Source of the DNA: Ophiosphaerella korrae
Lineage: Eukaryota; Ascomycota; Dothideomycetes; Pleosporales; Phaeosphaeriaceae
Length of the DNA stretch: 30,203 nt
Reading direction: 5' to 3'
Assembly: GCA_028456385.1 (NCBI GenBank)
Contig: JALNQF010000438.1
Coordinates: forward strand, 1-30,203
The number at the start of each line of letters is the position of its first letter. The first letter of the stretch is position 1. Shown here in pieces: positions 1 through 10,314 of this stretch. The notes below the pieces were generated by a model. It was not told the origin of the DNA and ran no database searches. It saw nothing but the letters and a program-made list of their open reading frames with translations. The position numbers and the translations under genes are program-made.

Positions 1-429
1 ACTAATTAAGGAGCTAGCGTATTTACAACGTTTAGAGGATCTAAGCTAAGCTTAAGCTTAAGTACTAACTTAAAATACAACTACCTATATAGCTAAGCTT
101 ACTACTAGAAGCTACAAGATTATAGATAGGTATAAGTAGCGCTTACTAGTAATCTATTTAAAATAGACGATAATAGAAAGGTAAAAATATAGGCTTGTTT
201 AGATAAGCCGCGCTTTGTAGTAGTTAAAACCTTAGTAACTTAAAAGTAGGCTAGTCCCTTGTAGGAACTAGTTAAAGCTAGCTTAGAGTTAGTTAAATTA
301 AAGGCTCTAGTCTACCTAGGCTAGCTAAACGCAGTACTTATTAACCTAGGCATACTTATTAACTTAGGTAAACTTATTAAGCTAGCACCTAGAGCCTACT
401 TAACACTAGATTTTAACGCTTACCTACTC

Positions 430-700
430 TCTAAGAGTACTATACTTAATAATAGAGCTACTCTCTACTTAGTTAACTTAATAAGTCTTATAGAACTAGG
501 CTCCTTTATAAGAGTAAAAAGCGTAAGCTACGTAGAGGTAGGTATATAAGCGTTTCTAATACTTAGTAAAAGTACTTAAGTCTTTAAGAACGCTCTAAAT
601 AGAGCTTGTAGTAAGCGTATAGAGAATCTCGTGCTTTATAAAGTAGTAGTAGTTAAAGGATTTTATATTAATATAGTATCTAAAGCTTAATTATAGTAAG
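430..700 (+). other. Copia aspartic protease domain remnant
   Basis: The active-site motif expected as D-x-G-A-T reads N-N-R-A-T at 448-462, so the catalytic Asp and the Gly are lost by G-to-A changes. It is followed by the block around ELGSFIRVK and by DLVL-like and VVVVKGFYINIV-like segments (about 625-685) typical of fungal Copia proteases. The region 1-430 is presumed to be the C-terminal part of gag and linker; no zinc knuckle could be read there with confidence. Confidence 0.75.
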
Positions 701-879
701 CTAGAGCCTAGTATTAAGGTTTTAACGCAACTCTAAGAGTAAGAACGCTAGTAGAGAGTATTATACTAGCGACGCTAATGCGTAAACATAATCTTACTTT
801 TATTAAATATAAGCCTATTGCGTTTTATCTAACTATTATAAGCGTAACTTAAGGCAATTAAGTTAATTAATAGCTTAAC

Positions 880-1900
880 TTATAGCGCATAACGCCTAGA
901 AGCAACTTAGAAGAGCTCTAGTACGCTAGAGCTAGTTATCTCGGACTAGAAGCACTACGAGCGCTAGTAACGAGCGCAAGAAACGTACGTATTAATAGGA
1001 TAGCGCGCATTAAGTGCGAGTATTACTTAATAGCTTACGCTAAGTAAGTTATCTTAAGGTAGCCTAGAGAGAGAGCCCTACGCCTATACTAGCGAGTAGC
1101 GTAAGACCTATTTAATATACCTACTAGCTACTTTAGAGAAGTTTAGACTATACTACTTAAGTATAAGTATAGTAGTAAGCTCTATACCTACCTATTATAA
1201 GGTAAAATACTCTAAAAGATAATAAGAGTATTTAAAAGCTTTATAAAGCTACTACTAACGCGCTATAAGCTCTATACGTGTATACTCTAGTAAGATAATA
1301 AAGTAGTAACGCTCCTATAGAGAGGTAAGACGCGCTTCTAGATTTAGGCTAAATAAGAAGAGATTATAGTTAAGAGTACTCTAGTATATACGTATAAGCT
1401 AAATAGAGGAGCTAAGAGAGCTAGTTAAGAAATAATAACAAAAGTAATTAAGATAAGGATAAGCGCTAACCTACTAGAAAGGCTCTAGCTAGAGATAGTA
1501 GAGGTAGCTACGTAGCTATATAATATAAGCCTAAGCTGCGCTTATAATATATAAGCTCCTAATATAGTGCTTAATAGCTAGTTTAGATAGTACTTTAGAT
1601 ACTATTAGCTTAAGTAAGTAAGAGCTACTACAGTAGACCTTTAGCTAGATTAGAGTAGAGTATACGCTTATAGCTACTACGTATATCTACTTAATAAGGA
1701 GTAAGTAGCTAGGCGCAACAAGAGAGGCTTTAAAATAAGCCCTTAGGGCTATATTAGATATCTAGTAAGATATAGAGTATCTAATATATATAGGATATAG
1801 GTCCTAGAATTAGATTAGGTAATTATAATGCGCAACGTAACATTTAATAAGTAGCTCTTCTACAACAAGAGGAGTAAAGCTTATTAAGAGCTCCTAAAGC
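880..1900 (+). other. Copia integrase remnant (zinc-binding N-terminus, core, C-terminal block)
   Basis: The GAG-pre-integrase block sits near 905-1060, where histidines and cysteines are largely Tyr or altered. In the core, the first Asp is kept at 1105 (DLFNIP) and the second at 1294 (DN). The expected Glu in the LNGGAERAS-type motif reads Lys at 1414, so the DDE triad is broken. From 1744 the block GYIRYLVRY...NIYRI...DQVITMRNVTFN matches the region after the core in fungal Copia elements. Confidence 0.85.
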
Positions 1901-2897
1901 TAGAGATTTAAAAACTTATTAACGTGTTATATAAAGACGTAACGCGCAATACAAAAGAGACCTAGGATAATATATATAACTAGCTCTGCAAAGCAGCTTA
2001 AATCCTAGAAAGCTACTAGTAAGGCGAGTACCTAGAGTAGAATCTAGGGGGTAGAGCTCTACGTAATACTAAAAGCTAAGCTAGCTAGCTAGCTATCTTA
2101 GTAGAACAAGGAGTAAACCCTATATAGGTAGTAAGCTTAGCTAGCAAACTACATAGAATCTATATAGAGTAACCTAAGCTTAGTAGCTTTTGAACTCTAG
2201 AGCAAATACCTAAACCTAGAGGAGTTTAGTATATAGGTGCTAATATTAATTATAGAAATTAACACAGCGAAGTATCTAAAAGCTCCTAGAAATTACAATT
2301 AACTAGAGAAGCGAGCGCCTTAGAGTAGCCGATAGATAAGAGTTCGAATAGAACTGCTACTTATCGAACTACCTCTCCTTAAGTAGCTATAGCTTCTATA
2401 GCTCTAAATAAAGCAGATACTATCCCTTATTAAGTAGCTACATCTTATATAGCTCTAAATAATATAGTCGGAGCTTATTAGTAGCGTATACGCTAGTAAT
2501 AGCTAGCGCTAACGCGATTAAGCTAAAGACTCTAAAACAATAAGCTAGACGATAGCGCTAGAAGCTCGAGCGCTTACTTATTATTATATAAACCTAAGTA
2601 GAGTAAATAGAGTAGTATACTAGACGAGCTACTCTTATAAGTACTAATAGACCGTAACCTAAATATAGAGCTCGCTGTAGTAAATACTATAATCGTAGTA
2701 GCTACTTAGCTTAAGCTACAACTACAAGCTTATCTATATTAAGATAAGCTCTTGCTACTACTATAAAATTAGAAGTACTTATATACGCACTTGTATAGGC
2801 AGCTCTTTAAACAAGTAGCTTAGAAAGAGATTAATACGCTACTAGTAGCTAGCACCTAGGAAGAGATAGAGCGCTCGCAATCGAGCGATTAGCTACT

Positions 2898-3680
2898 ACC
2901 TCTAAAGTAGGTTTTTACATACAAACTTAACTAAGATAGCTACTTTCTTAAGTGTAAAGCTTAGATTGTAGTGCGTAGAGACTTCTAAATAATTAATTTA
3001 ATACAATTAACTTACGCTACTACGTTAGCAGCGCGCTTATTTCAAACCGCAATAGCAATTACAGCTAAGTTCGACCTAGAAGTAGCTTAGTATAACGTTA
3101 TTAGAGCTTTCCTCTACGTACACAGAGATTATCAACTAGCAGTTATCTACGAGCTCCTAGATAAGTTCAAAGTAGCTAGCAAGTGCGTTAAGCTTAATCG
3201 AGCGCTATATAGCCTTAAAGACTTACCACTCTTCTAGTATAAAGAGCTCTTAAGAACGCTTAAACAAGCTAGTCTTATGGTCTTAAGGGAAGGGCCGTAC
3301 TTATTCTATAATAAGGAGCGTAAAATACTCCTTCTCTTCTACGTTAACAATATATTAGTAATATATTACAAAATCTACTAATTAGAAGCTCGCTAAATTA
3401 TTAAGAGAATTAAACGAGCCTATAATATAGAAGACAAAGGCCTAGTAAGCTAGTTCCTAGGCGTACGAGTAATACGGAGTTAGCTAGATAGAACTATTAC
3501 GCTCGTCTACAATAAGTATATTAATAAGATAGTAAAAAAGTTTAATCTTACAAGCTCTACAAGCTTTCTAGCAACTCTATTACTAGTAAAAGAGCTGCAG
3601 CTAAGTAAAGGAAAGGCCTTAAAGCGTAAAATTAAGGACTACTAAGAGTAAGTAGGATCTATCTTGTATATAGTAATAAT
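2898..3680 (+). other. Copia reverse transcriptase domain remnant
   Basis: The domain opens with a PLKQVFTYKLNQD block (usual form LKWVFTYKLD) and continues through VIRAFLY (usual DV-AFLNG/Y), RALYSLKDLPLFQY and LLLFYVNNILV. The catalytic YVDD reads YVNN at 3340-3351, so both Asp residues are lost. It ends with the RLDVAFVATKLSQYLTNPS block, the usual RPDI-A/F-LSQ-NPS region that leads into RNase H. Confidence 0.92.
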
Positions 3681-3816
3681 AGTGCGACTAGACGTCGCAT
3701 TTGTAGCTACTAAGCTCTCTTAATATCTTACAAATCCAAGCTAAAAGTATCTTAAAGTAGTAAACCAAGTTATTGTTTACTTGTATAGAACTTAGTACCT
3801 ATTAGTCTAGTATAGC

Positions 3817-3876
3817 AAGTAGCAAGATAGCTAGTAGTAAGATAGTAAGCAGCGAGATAGTAAGCAGCGAGACACT
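3817..3876 (+). repeat. In-frame 15-bp tandem repeat between Copia RT and RNase H
   Basis: About four 15-bp units (GATAGTAAGCAGCGA type) encode the series QDSQQ, QDSKQ, RDSKQ, RDTK. They lie between the last RT motif (VQYS) and the first RNase H motif (LLIYRDAS). Unit length is a multiple of three and the frame is kept. Copia elements normally have only a short spacer here, so this looks like a family- or copy-specific expansion. Confidence 0.8.
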
Positions 3877-3879
3877 AAG

Positions 3880-4340
3880 CTACTTATATACAGAGACGCG
3901 TCGTTTACTAATAATCTAGTAACGCGCTACTTATCTTATAGCTACATTGTAATACTCTTTAGTAGAGTAGTAATATAAAAGGTAGCGCAACAAGCTATAG
4001 TAACTACCTCTACTACTAAAGCTAAGCTACTTGCGCTTAAGTATATAAGCAAAGAGGTAATAGTACTAAAAAGGCTCTTTTAAGAGCTTATATTAGACCT
4101 AGGAGCTACTTAGATAATCTTCTACAATAATTAGCAAATAATTAGACTTGTCGTAGGTAAAAATAAGAGAGTAACAACGCGCTTACGTTACGTAGATATA
4201 TAGAATATGTAGCTAAGATAAGAGTACGCTAGAGGCTTATTTTAAGTCTCTTATATACTAATAAGCGAGATACTAGTAGATAGCCTAACTAAGCACCTCC
4301 TAGAGTAGTAGTTTAAGAGATTTAAAGCTTACCTTAACCT
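3880..4340 (+). other. Copia RNase H domain remnant
   Basis: The first motif YRDASFTNN (usual YSDADFA) is at 3889. It is followed by YIVILFSRVVIQ, then VTTSTTKAKLLAL (usual STTEAEY-A; the Glu is now Lys), FYNNQQIIRLV (usual CDNQ-AI-L), RLRYVDIQNMQLRQ (usual RTKHIDIRYHFVRE) and SEILVDSLTKHL (usual ADILTKPL). All motifs are in order and in the polyprotein frame. Confidence 0.92.
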
Positions 4341-4371
4341 TAAGGATATATAAGCTAAGCTTAAGTTATAA

Positions 4372-4472
4372 GAATTATAAAAGTAGAGTATAGAGCTATA
4401 AAGAAGTCTTTAAATTAAAGCGCTAAAGCGTAGAGCTAAAGCTTAGAGCTAAGCTTAAAATAAGGTATCTAT
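4372..4472. other. Gap after Copia pol
   Basis: AT-rich, with alternating AAGCTTAAG-like and GAGCTA words. A polypurine tract and 3' LTR would be expected here. A purine-leaning stretch occurs near 4378-4405, but no LTR start can be fixed because the 5' LTR is outside the window. Confidence 0.4.
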
Positions 4473-5179
4473 TTAAAATATAAAATTAACAAACTTATTA
4501 AAAAGTGCTCTTACGCGTAGATAACACGTAAAAGCCTCTTTAGCTTAAGCGTCCCTAGCTAGTAAAGTAGTAATAGCCTCTATTGTAAAGGCAGCGTTAG
4601 CGAGCGTAGTAGTAGTAAGATTATAAGTAGAGGTAAGAGTAGTAGTAGTAGTAGGCGCAGGTATAGGCGTAGGCTAAGGTAGAGGTAGAGGTAGGGGTAG
4701 TAGAAGAGTCTAAAGACCTAGAGTCTCCTCTATAACCTTACTAAGTAGTATATAGAAAGTCTTTTAGAGAGCCTTAAGCTCCCTCTCTAGAGCCTTATAG
4801 GCCTAAGTAGTAATAAAGGTAATAGTAGCGTAGCGAGTAATCTTAGGGCTACAATACAAGTTAGTTAACTAATATTAGATAAAGAGCTAGAGTAGCTCTT
4901 AAAGTAGTAAATTAAAGAGCTAGAGTAAAATTTTTAAATTAACTTATATAGGAATGTAGCTGTAGCTACTAGTAGTATAGCGTATATAACGCTAAACCTC
5001 CTCCTTAAGAGAGTTATAGTAGCTCCTATTAGAGTAGCCTACTAACGCGCTACAAGTATAGTAGAGGTAGGGCTCCTTATAGAGAGTACCTATAACCCCC
5101 TTAGAAGAAGAGGTATAAGAGGGTAGGAGTAAAGGCGTCTATAGTACTAGAGTCTTTTTAGTGCGCTTCTTCTTCTTCT

Positions 5180-5215
<36 letters not shown>

Positions 5216-5340
5216 CAGCTTTAGAGGTAGTATAAGAGCAAGATATATAAGCATAAGTAGCTTTCTTAGCTTTACTCTATAAGAATAAGTTAGTATAATA
5301 ATTACTAATATAAAAAGTAAGCTTTAAAAGCTTTAAAAAT
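4473..5340 (-). pseudogene. Unrecognised antisense ORF with poly-Thr, poly-Lys and Pro-rich segments, RIP-degraded
   Basis: Read from about 5340 down to 4473, one - strand frame shows protein-like sequence broken only by TAG/TAA. In order it has FYISNYYTNLF, a run of about ten Thr (5182-5215), KKKKRTKK, SYTSSSKG and SYYNSLKEEV. An ERELKAL...FYILLSKVIEETL segment follows that could be helical, then a PLPLPLPQPTPIPAPTTTTT stretch and a tail containing RDAQAKEAF. Length would be about 270-290 residues. No family was recognised. It lies tail-to-tail downstream of Copia pol, so it may be an antisense gene carried by the Copia element or the remains of another element or host gene. No start codon survives. 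Confidence 0.5.
5166..5215. repeat. Trinucleotide microsatellites (TTC)n then (AGT)n
   Basis: About five CTT/TTC units run directly into 35 bp of AGT repeats (nearly 12 units). On the - strand they encode Lys and Thr runs of the broken ORF. Three-base units inside a frame suggest expansion while the ORF was coding. Confidence 0.9.
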
Positions 5341-5699
5341 AGCAACTTATAATAGCTATAATAATAGTTACTAAAGAGTTTATAAGGCTAAGAAAACTCT
5401 AAATATACTACGCGTAGCGTATAAGCGCTTAGCACCTGCGTATAAGCCTAAAACAAATAGAATCGTAGGTAAAGGTATTTTTAACTAAGTTTAGATAACT
5501 ACTACAAAACTTATTAAATAGCTCTACTACGTAGCTTACCTAGGGAGTATATTATAAGTTAGAGCTTCGCTCTATATAATTTAGGTAAGCTTATAGTAGT
5601 AAGTAAGCTATATAAGCTATTTAAGCTACTCTACTATATATAAGTAGCTTAGCTTAGATAGCTCTTTAATTAATAATTATCTCCTACTTATTCCTAAGC
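5341..5699. other. Gene-free AT-rich stretch with an imperfect hairpin
   Basis: No coding sequence was recognised. Positions 5529-5594 can fold: AGCTTACCTA on the left pairs with TTAGGTAAGCT-like sequence on the right, and the centre GAGCTTCGCTC is itself a small hairpin. Function is unknown; this may be part of the Copia 3' end or of the next repeat. Confidence 0.35.
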
Positions 5700-5875
5700 T
5701 CGTATCTCGCAACAATTAAGGATTTAGCTTACTACTATCTTAAGAGACCTTACTAAAACTACTATATTATAGATATTTAGATAAAGCGCAAGGATAGCAA
5801 TAAAGAGTAGAATTAATTAACTCTTTACTTACTTAAGTTTATATCTATTAATTTTATAACTATTAAATCTAATAA
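5700..5875 (+). repeat. Partial third copy of the ~1-kb repeat (right end plus adjoining sequence)
   Basis: From about 5710 it matches 12360-12504: AGGATTTAGCTTACTACTA, TTAAGAGACCT, then AATTAATTAACTCTTT and CTTAAGTTTATATCTATTA. It also matches, more weakly, 7425-7520. Only the right end is present; the left part was not found upstream. Confidence 0.65.
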
Positions 5876-6439
5876 CTAAACGTATTTTCCTTTTAATTTT
5901 AAGAATATTAGAATATTATCTAATAATATAAATATAAATATATTAAGGTACTCTCTTATAACTATATTAATTCTTTCCTAAAATACTACTAGTGTATTTA
6001 TTAATCTAAAGAGTATAACTATATATTTAAATAGTCTATATTGTATTTAGAATACTATTTTCTTTTTTTTTTTTTTTTTTTACTCCTAAGCTAATAATTA
6101 TCGTTATAAATATCTAGTTTTATAAAGATTTCTAGTCTTTATAGCTTATCTTTTATATTATCTATATATAGTAAAAATTATTAATTTTTACTTATAATTA
6201 TTTTTATTCTTTTAAAGTCTACGTAAATTCTCTAACTATTTATATTTTTCTTGTCTATAAATATAAGTTTATATACTACTAAATCTTAAGATTTTTATTT
6301 TTTGTTTTCTATATTGCGTTTTTAATAAATATTTATTTAATCTTTATTTTTTTTTTGTCTTTTAACAGACTAGGCTTTAACCTACGTTCTTTACTTTTTC
6401 TAAGTCTATTACTAAGTCCTATAGCTTATATTCTAGAAG
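5876..6439 (-). pseudogene. Ty3/Gypsy chromovirus RT fragment (copy A)
   Basis: Reading leftward, this is the middle of a reverse transcriptase. It runs parallel to 16835-17065 plus 24163-24480 of the outer element but without its insertion, so it shows the uninterrupted sequence around the ATAAA target site (6120s). The catalytic motif reads LLDN near 5915-5930. A 19-nt T run interrupts the homology at 6063-6081. The left end stops at 5875 and the right end abuts the ~1-kb repeat at 6440. No LTR is attached. Confidence 0.8.
6063..6081. repeat. Homopolymer of 19 T inside the RT remnant
   Basis: An uninterrupted T run (poly-A on the coding strand of copy A). The matching position of the outer element (about 17000) has only ordinary T-rich sequence, so this is an expansion in this copy. 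Confidence 0.9.
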
Positions 6440-7484
6440 TATAAGAAGTCTAGAGTAGAAAGCTATTAGAGTACGCTTAGCGCTATTAACGAGCTCTACT
6501 AGGCTAAGTAACTAGTATTACTAGCTCTATTAGCTAGTATATTCTCTTATATACAACTTAGTATAACTTTAAGTAAGTTCTAAGTAAGTTTAAAGAACTT
6601 TAAGTAATAATAACTAGTATATATATTATATACTACTATAATAACTTTACTAGCTATTAGCTCCTTTTTATCTAAATTAGCTTAGTAGTATATTATCTTT
6701 ATATTATATTACTAAACTTAAATTTCTACTTACTTTCTACGTAGCCTTTAACTAGGCCTTTATAAAAGTAAATATTTATTTAGCTTTTTAAGCTACTAGT
6801 ATTATTCTACTTTAGCTAGAAGTAGTTACTTTAAGACTTAATATTTAACTCTATACGCCTACTTTAGCTACTCTAGCTACTTTAGCTACTCTACTAGAAG
6901 CTCTTTAGGTAGCTTATATACTAAGTAATATACGTAAGCTAAAAGCTTAGTTAATACTTATACGTTAGCGTATACGCTAGTATATAAGCTTATTACTACT
7001 ATTAATTATTAATACAATTAATTAACTTTAAAATAGAGCTTATAGAATAATACTAGAAGCTAAGTTAATATATTATTAGATCTCTAGTCTTAAGAAAGCT
7101 AATAAAGTAGCTAGTAAGTGTAAATTATAAAAAAAGAAGTTAATTTAGAAAAAAGTTATTAGATAAATTATATAATTAGACGCGTAATTAGATATACGAT
7201 TAGATATATAATAAGATACGTAATAGTATATACGTAATCTAATTAGCTTAGCGTATAAGTATAATAATTATTAACCTACTATCCTTACTATAGCTAAAAG
7301 GATTATAGCCTTAACTTTTATAAGTAAAAGAATTAAATAAAAGATTTTATATACAAAGAAGTAGACTATATTAGTATAACTAATATAAGAAAGGAGCTAG
7401 TATCTTAATCGAATAAGTACTAAGGATCTAGCTTGCTAGTATCTTAAGAAACTTAGCTAAGACTACTATAGCGTAGATATATAG
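6440..7484 (+). repeat. ~1-kb dispersed repeat, copy 1 (possible LTR or non-autonomous element)
   Basis: Two blocks match copy 2 in the same orientation: 6440-6700 with 11441-11675 (TATAAGARGTCTAGAGTAGA start) and about 7150-7484 with 12036-12432 (AGCCTTAACTTTTATAA, AATAAGTACTAAGGAT, GTAGATATATAG end). The centre, about 6705-7145, has no visible match in copy 2. Copy 1 also carries an extra ~31 bp at about 6573-6603 next to a duplicated CTTTAAGTAA. No coding sequence was recognised. The left end sits directly on truncated Gypsy RT. If copies 1 and 2 are LTRs of one element, its interior would be 7485-11440, now filled by Gypsy fragments. Confidence 0.65.
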
Positions 7485-7710
7485 ATAGATTATAGGGCTA
7501 GAGATAGATAATAGAATTAATCCTTTTAATTTATACCTAGTACCTTTACGTTCTAAGTAATTAATCTAAAATAAGGCTTTTCTAAAAGCCTTAGTATGTA
7601 ATTCTAATAAGGTCTTTATATAGCTATTATATAAAAGCCTTTTTATTAATCTACTATAACTTGTTTTAAATTAGATAAAAGGAGTTTTAATAAAGGGATA
7701 AGGAGAGAAT
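7485..7710. other. Gene-free AT-rich stretch after repeat copy 1
   Basis: No coding sequence was recognised. The first ~50 bp resemble 5775-5830 (GATAnnnGGATAGnnATA...AGAATTAAT), so the repeat family may continue a little further right. A short inverted repeat AAGGCTTTTCTAAAAGCCTTA occurs near 7575-7595. Confidence 0.4.
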
Positions 7711-7994
7711 ATAATTACTAAACTAGAAGCTAATTACTAGATTAATTATAAATAGCGTTAGAGTATATAGTATTTAACCTTAAGTTACTAGGCTTATATA
7801 CGCTATAAGAAGTATAAAGAGACTAGGTATAACGTATATATATATAAGAAAGATAGAGAAGCTACTACTTAATTTATTATATAAATATATACTCTCTACT
7901 CTACTACGTTATTAAGTTATATACTTAAAGAGGTACGTAAAGTTAGTAAAGTATATAACTTACTTATACGCGTAACTTACTTATAAACTATATT
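7711..7994 (+). pseudogene. Unrecognised broken ORF, about 95 codons
   Basis: In this frame the sequence is protein-like (ITKLEANY, YKKYKETRYNVYIYKKD, SYILKEVRKVSKVYNLLIR) and is interrupted only by TAG/TAA that can derive from Gln or Trp codons. Adjacent frames have more stops. It ends abruptly where Gypsy copy B begins. The style recalls the N-terminus of a gag protein, which would suit the interior of the ~1-kb-repeat element, but no motif proves it. Confidence 0.35.
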
Positions 7995-9862
7995 ACTAGA
8001 TATTCTAGGTTAATCTTTTTATTATCTCCTTTCTAGTATTTATCTTAACTAAGTAATATTTCTACTAAAATATAGTATACTCCTAATTTACTAAGTATAT
8101 AGGCTTTATTTATCTATCTTATCTTTTTTATAAGATCTTACTATTCTCTTTATATTAGTATTCTTCTAACTATAATAGTATATTACTCTATCTATTATTA
8201 GAATACTATAAACTTTATATTCTTAGGATTATATATTTTCTAGTCTTTATACGCTTCTTCTATAATTATAACTAGTAAGTATTTCTAAATAAATTACTAT
8301 TATATAATAGGTTCTTCTATACTTTCTATACTATAGCTATTATAGCTATTTATATCTAGTAGGGTATACTCTATACTTTTTATAATAACTTATCTTTTAT
8401 TAATTTATAGTTCTTTAGAAGTAACTATAGTAGTCTCTTTATTTCTTACTAGTCCTTTAGTAGTAATTAATAGGGTCTAGAGTTCTCTTTCTTCTAAGTC
8501 TTCTATTAGTAGGTCTATTATATATATTATTTCTTTAAGCTATACTTAGGTTCTTTATTATATTACTACTACTCTTCTCTTCTATAAGAACTATCTTTCT
8601 CTTTACTTACTTAAAAAGAATATATAGTAGTTATTATTATTATAAAAAATCTAATTAAGTATTACGTACTATAATTCTCTATTTACTACTACCTTCTCTT
8701 AAAGCTTAGCTTATACTTTTAGTGCTTTCTTTTTATCTTTAGTTATTTTTAACTAGGCTTTTTTTTTAAGTCTTTTCTTCTATAGTCTTTTATAAAGTGT
8801 CCTAGTTTCTTATATTTATAATATACTATATCTTTTTTTTTAACTAATAGTCTTTAATATAGTAGCCTTTCTTACTATAGTTAAAGTATATAAAGTCTTT
8901 GTTTTTCTTCTTCTTATTATCTTTATTTACGTTAAAGATTATAGGGTCCTTACTATTATAGTTACTAGGTTATCTTCTATATTTATTTATCTTCTATTCT
9001 TAGAGATTATTATCTACTTATATTACCTATCTTTTTAGAGCTTCTAGTATCTTTAGTTTCTCTATTTAGATTAACTTATACTAAATATTTAACTTTAGTC
9101 CTTATTTAAATCTTAATATTAGAGATAGCTTATTCTCTTCTATATTTTGTAAAAGTTGTTTAAACTATAATATATATTCTAGAATACTCTTATATTACCT
9201 AAGCTTCTTAAGCTTTTCTTCTACTTATTAAGTAATATCTATATCTCTAAATACTAGTTTTATTTATTATATAAAGTATTTATAACTTCTAAAGATAGCT
9301 ATTATCTTATCTTTTTTTATTCCTAGAGTACGTAATATATAGTCTATCTAATAGGGTTTAAACTATCTTATTATATATTCTTTAGAGTATAATTTAATAT
9401 ATACTACTTTCTTTTCTTCTATATTAAAGGGTGTTACCTATACGTTTATCTAGAGTTATACTACTACTAAGAAAAGTTTTAGTTTCTTTCTTATTCTATT
9501 AAACTTCTTAAGTACTAGTATCTTAAGTAGCTTCTTTATTACGCTAAGTTCTAGTCTTTAAGTAATTTACTCTATTTATTTCTATCTTACTATAATAGCC
9601 TTAATATAAGCTTTATTTTATTTAATATAATCTTGTAGTTCTTTATTCTACGTAGTTAGAGTATTAATTAATAGTTATATACTCTCTTTGTTAGTAATTA
9701 GGTTATTTATATTTATTTTAACTACTACCTAGTTAGTGTTATCTAACTTATAACTACTTAGGAGTACTTTACCTCCTCTCTTAGTTATACTTTCTACTAT
9801 TATATTAGCTTAGACTATACGCTACTTATACTTTACTTCTCTTAATAACTAGATTAGTAAAG
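7995..9862 (-). pseudogene. Ty3/Gypsy chromovirus gag and start of protease region (copy B)
   Basis: Read leftward from the LTR at 9863, it parallels 25285-27148 of the outer element and roughly 17525-19390 of the + strand element. The two CCHC knuckles are visible at about 8800-8900. The first reads YFNYSKKGYYIKDY and the second YYKYKKLGHFI, so the Cys residues are Tyr but the second His is kept. Pol is missing beyond the protease region. No target duplication could be found at the broken left end. Confidence 0.8.
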
Positions 9863-10308
9863 TATAATAGGGCTACCTATTATTAACTATAAGTAACCCT
9901 CTCTAAGGAGGAGTATAGTAGATTAAGAGTTAGTAACTTTAAGTATAAAGGTAATTGTATAATAAGCTATATAAACAATAGAATAATTCTCGCGATATTA
10001 AATATTATCACTCTTAGTTAGAGATTAGAATTACTAATACTATCCTACTAATAGTTATCTTTACTAACTATATACTTAGTACCCTCTTAGTACTTTATTA
10101 CTTTATTATTTTAGTTTTTACGAAGTTATAAAGCTAGCTTTATAGCTTTATATTTACTAAGATTATAAAGTTATATAGTTATTACGTATCTCTATTATAA
10201 TTAGCTTCTTAATTAAGCTTGTTATCTTATAAGTTATATACGTTGTTATCTTCTATTATAGGGCTAATTAGTTCTATCTAATTTTATCCTATTACTATTA
10301 TAATTATT
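9863..10308 (-). mobile_element. Chromovirus 5' LTR of copy B
   Basis: The left end TATAATAGGGCTAC matches the 3' terminus (on the - strand ...CCCTATTACA) of the paired LTRs elsewhere. The right part GGCTAATTAGTTCTATCT matches their start region. It is more diverged than the other LTRs and lacks the ~30-bp tandem units. The exact right end is uncertain by a few bases. Confidence 0.7.
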
Positions 10309-10314
10309 AGAGTC

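Larger units (their letters stand above)
1..4371 (+). pseudogene. Ty1/Copia retrotransposon gag-pol polyprotein, RIP-degraded, 5' truncated by window edge
   Basis: One reading frame (codons starting at 1, 4, 7...) carries recognisable Copia domains in canonical order: protease near 448, GAG-pre-integrase near 910, integrase 1080-1560, the integrase C-terminal GYIRYLVRY-type block at 1744, RT about 2898-3680 and RNase H about 3880-4340. Integrase before RT is the Copia order. The parts compared stay in the same frame, so damage is mainly by substitution: scattered TAG/TAA stops and Cys-to-Tyr, Asp-to-Asn and Gly-to-Arg changes, all explained by C-to-T or G-to-A. The frame is still Copia-like after RNase H (VDIQN, SEILVDSLTKH) and ends near 4371. 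The 5' LTR and most of gag lie left of the window. No 3' LTR could be paired. The element is dead. Confidence 0.92.

Noticed and set aside
5529..5594. Transcription terminator or structured RNA
   Set aside because: An imperfect palindrome in extremely AT-rich repeat DNA, with no adjacent functional gene, is expected by chance.
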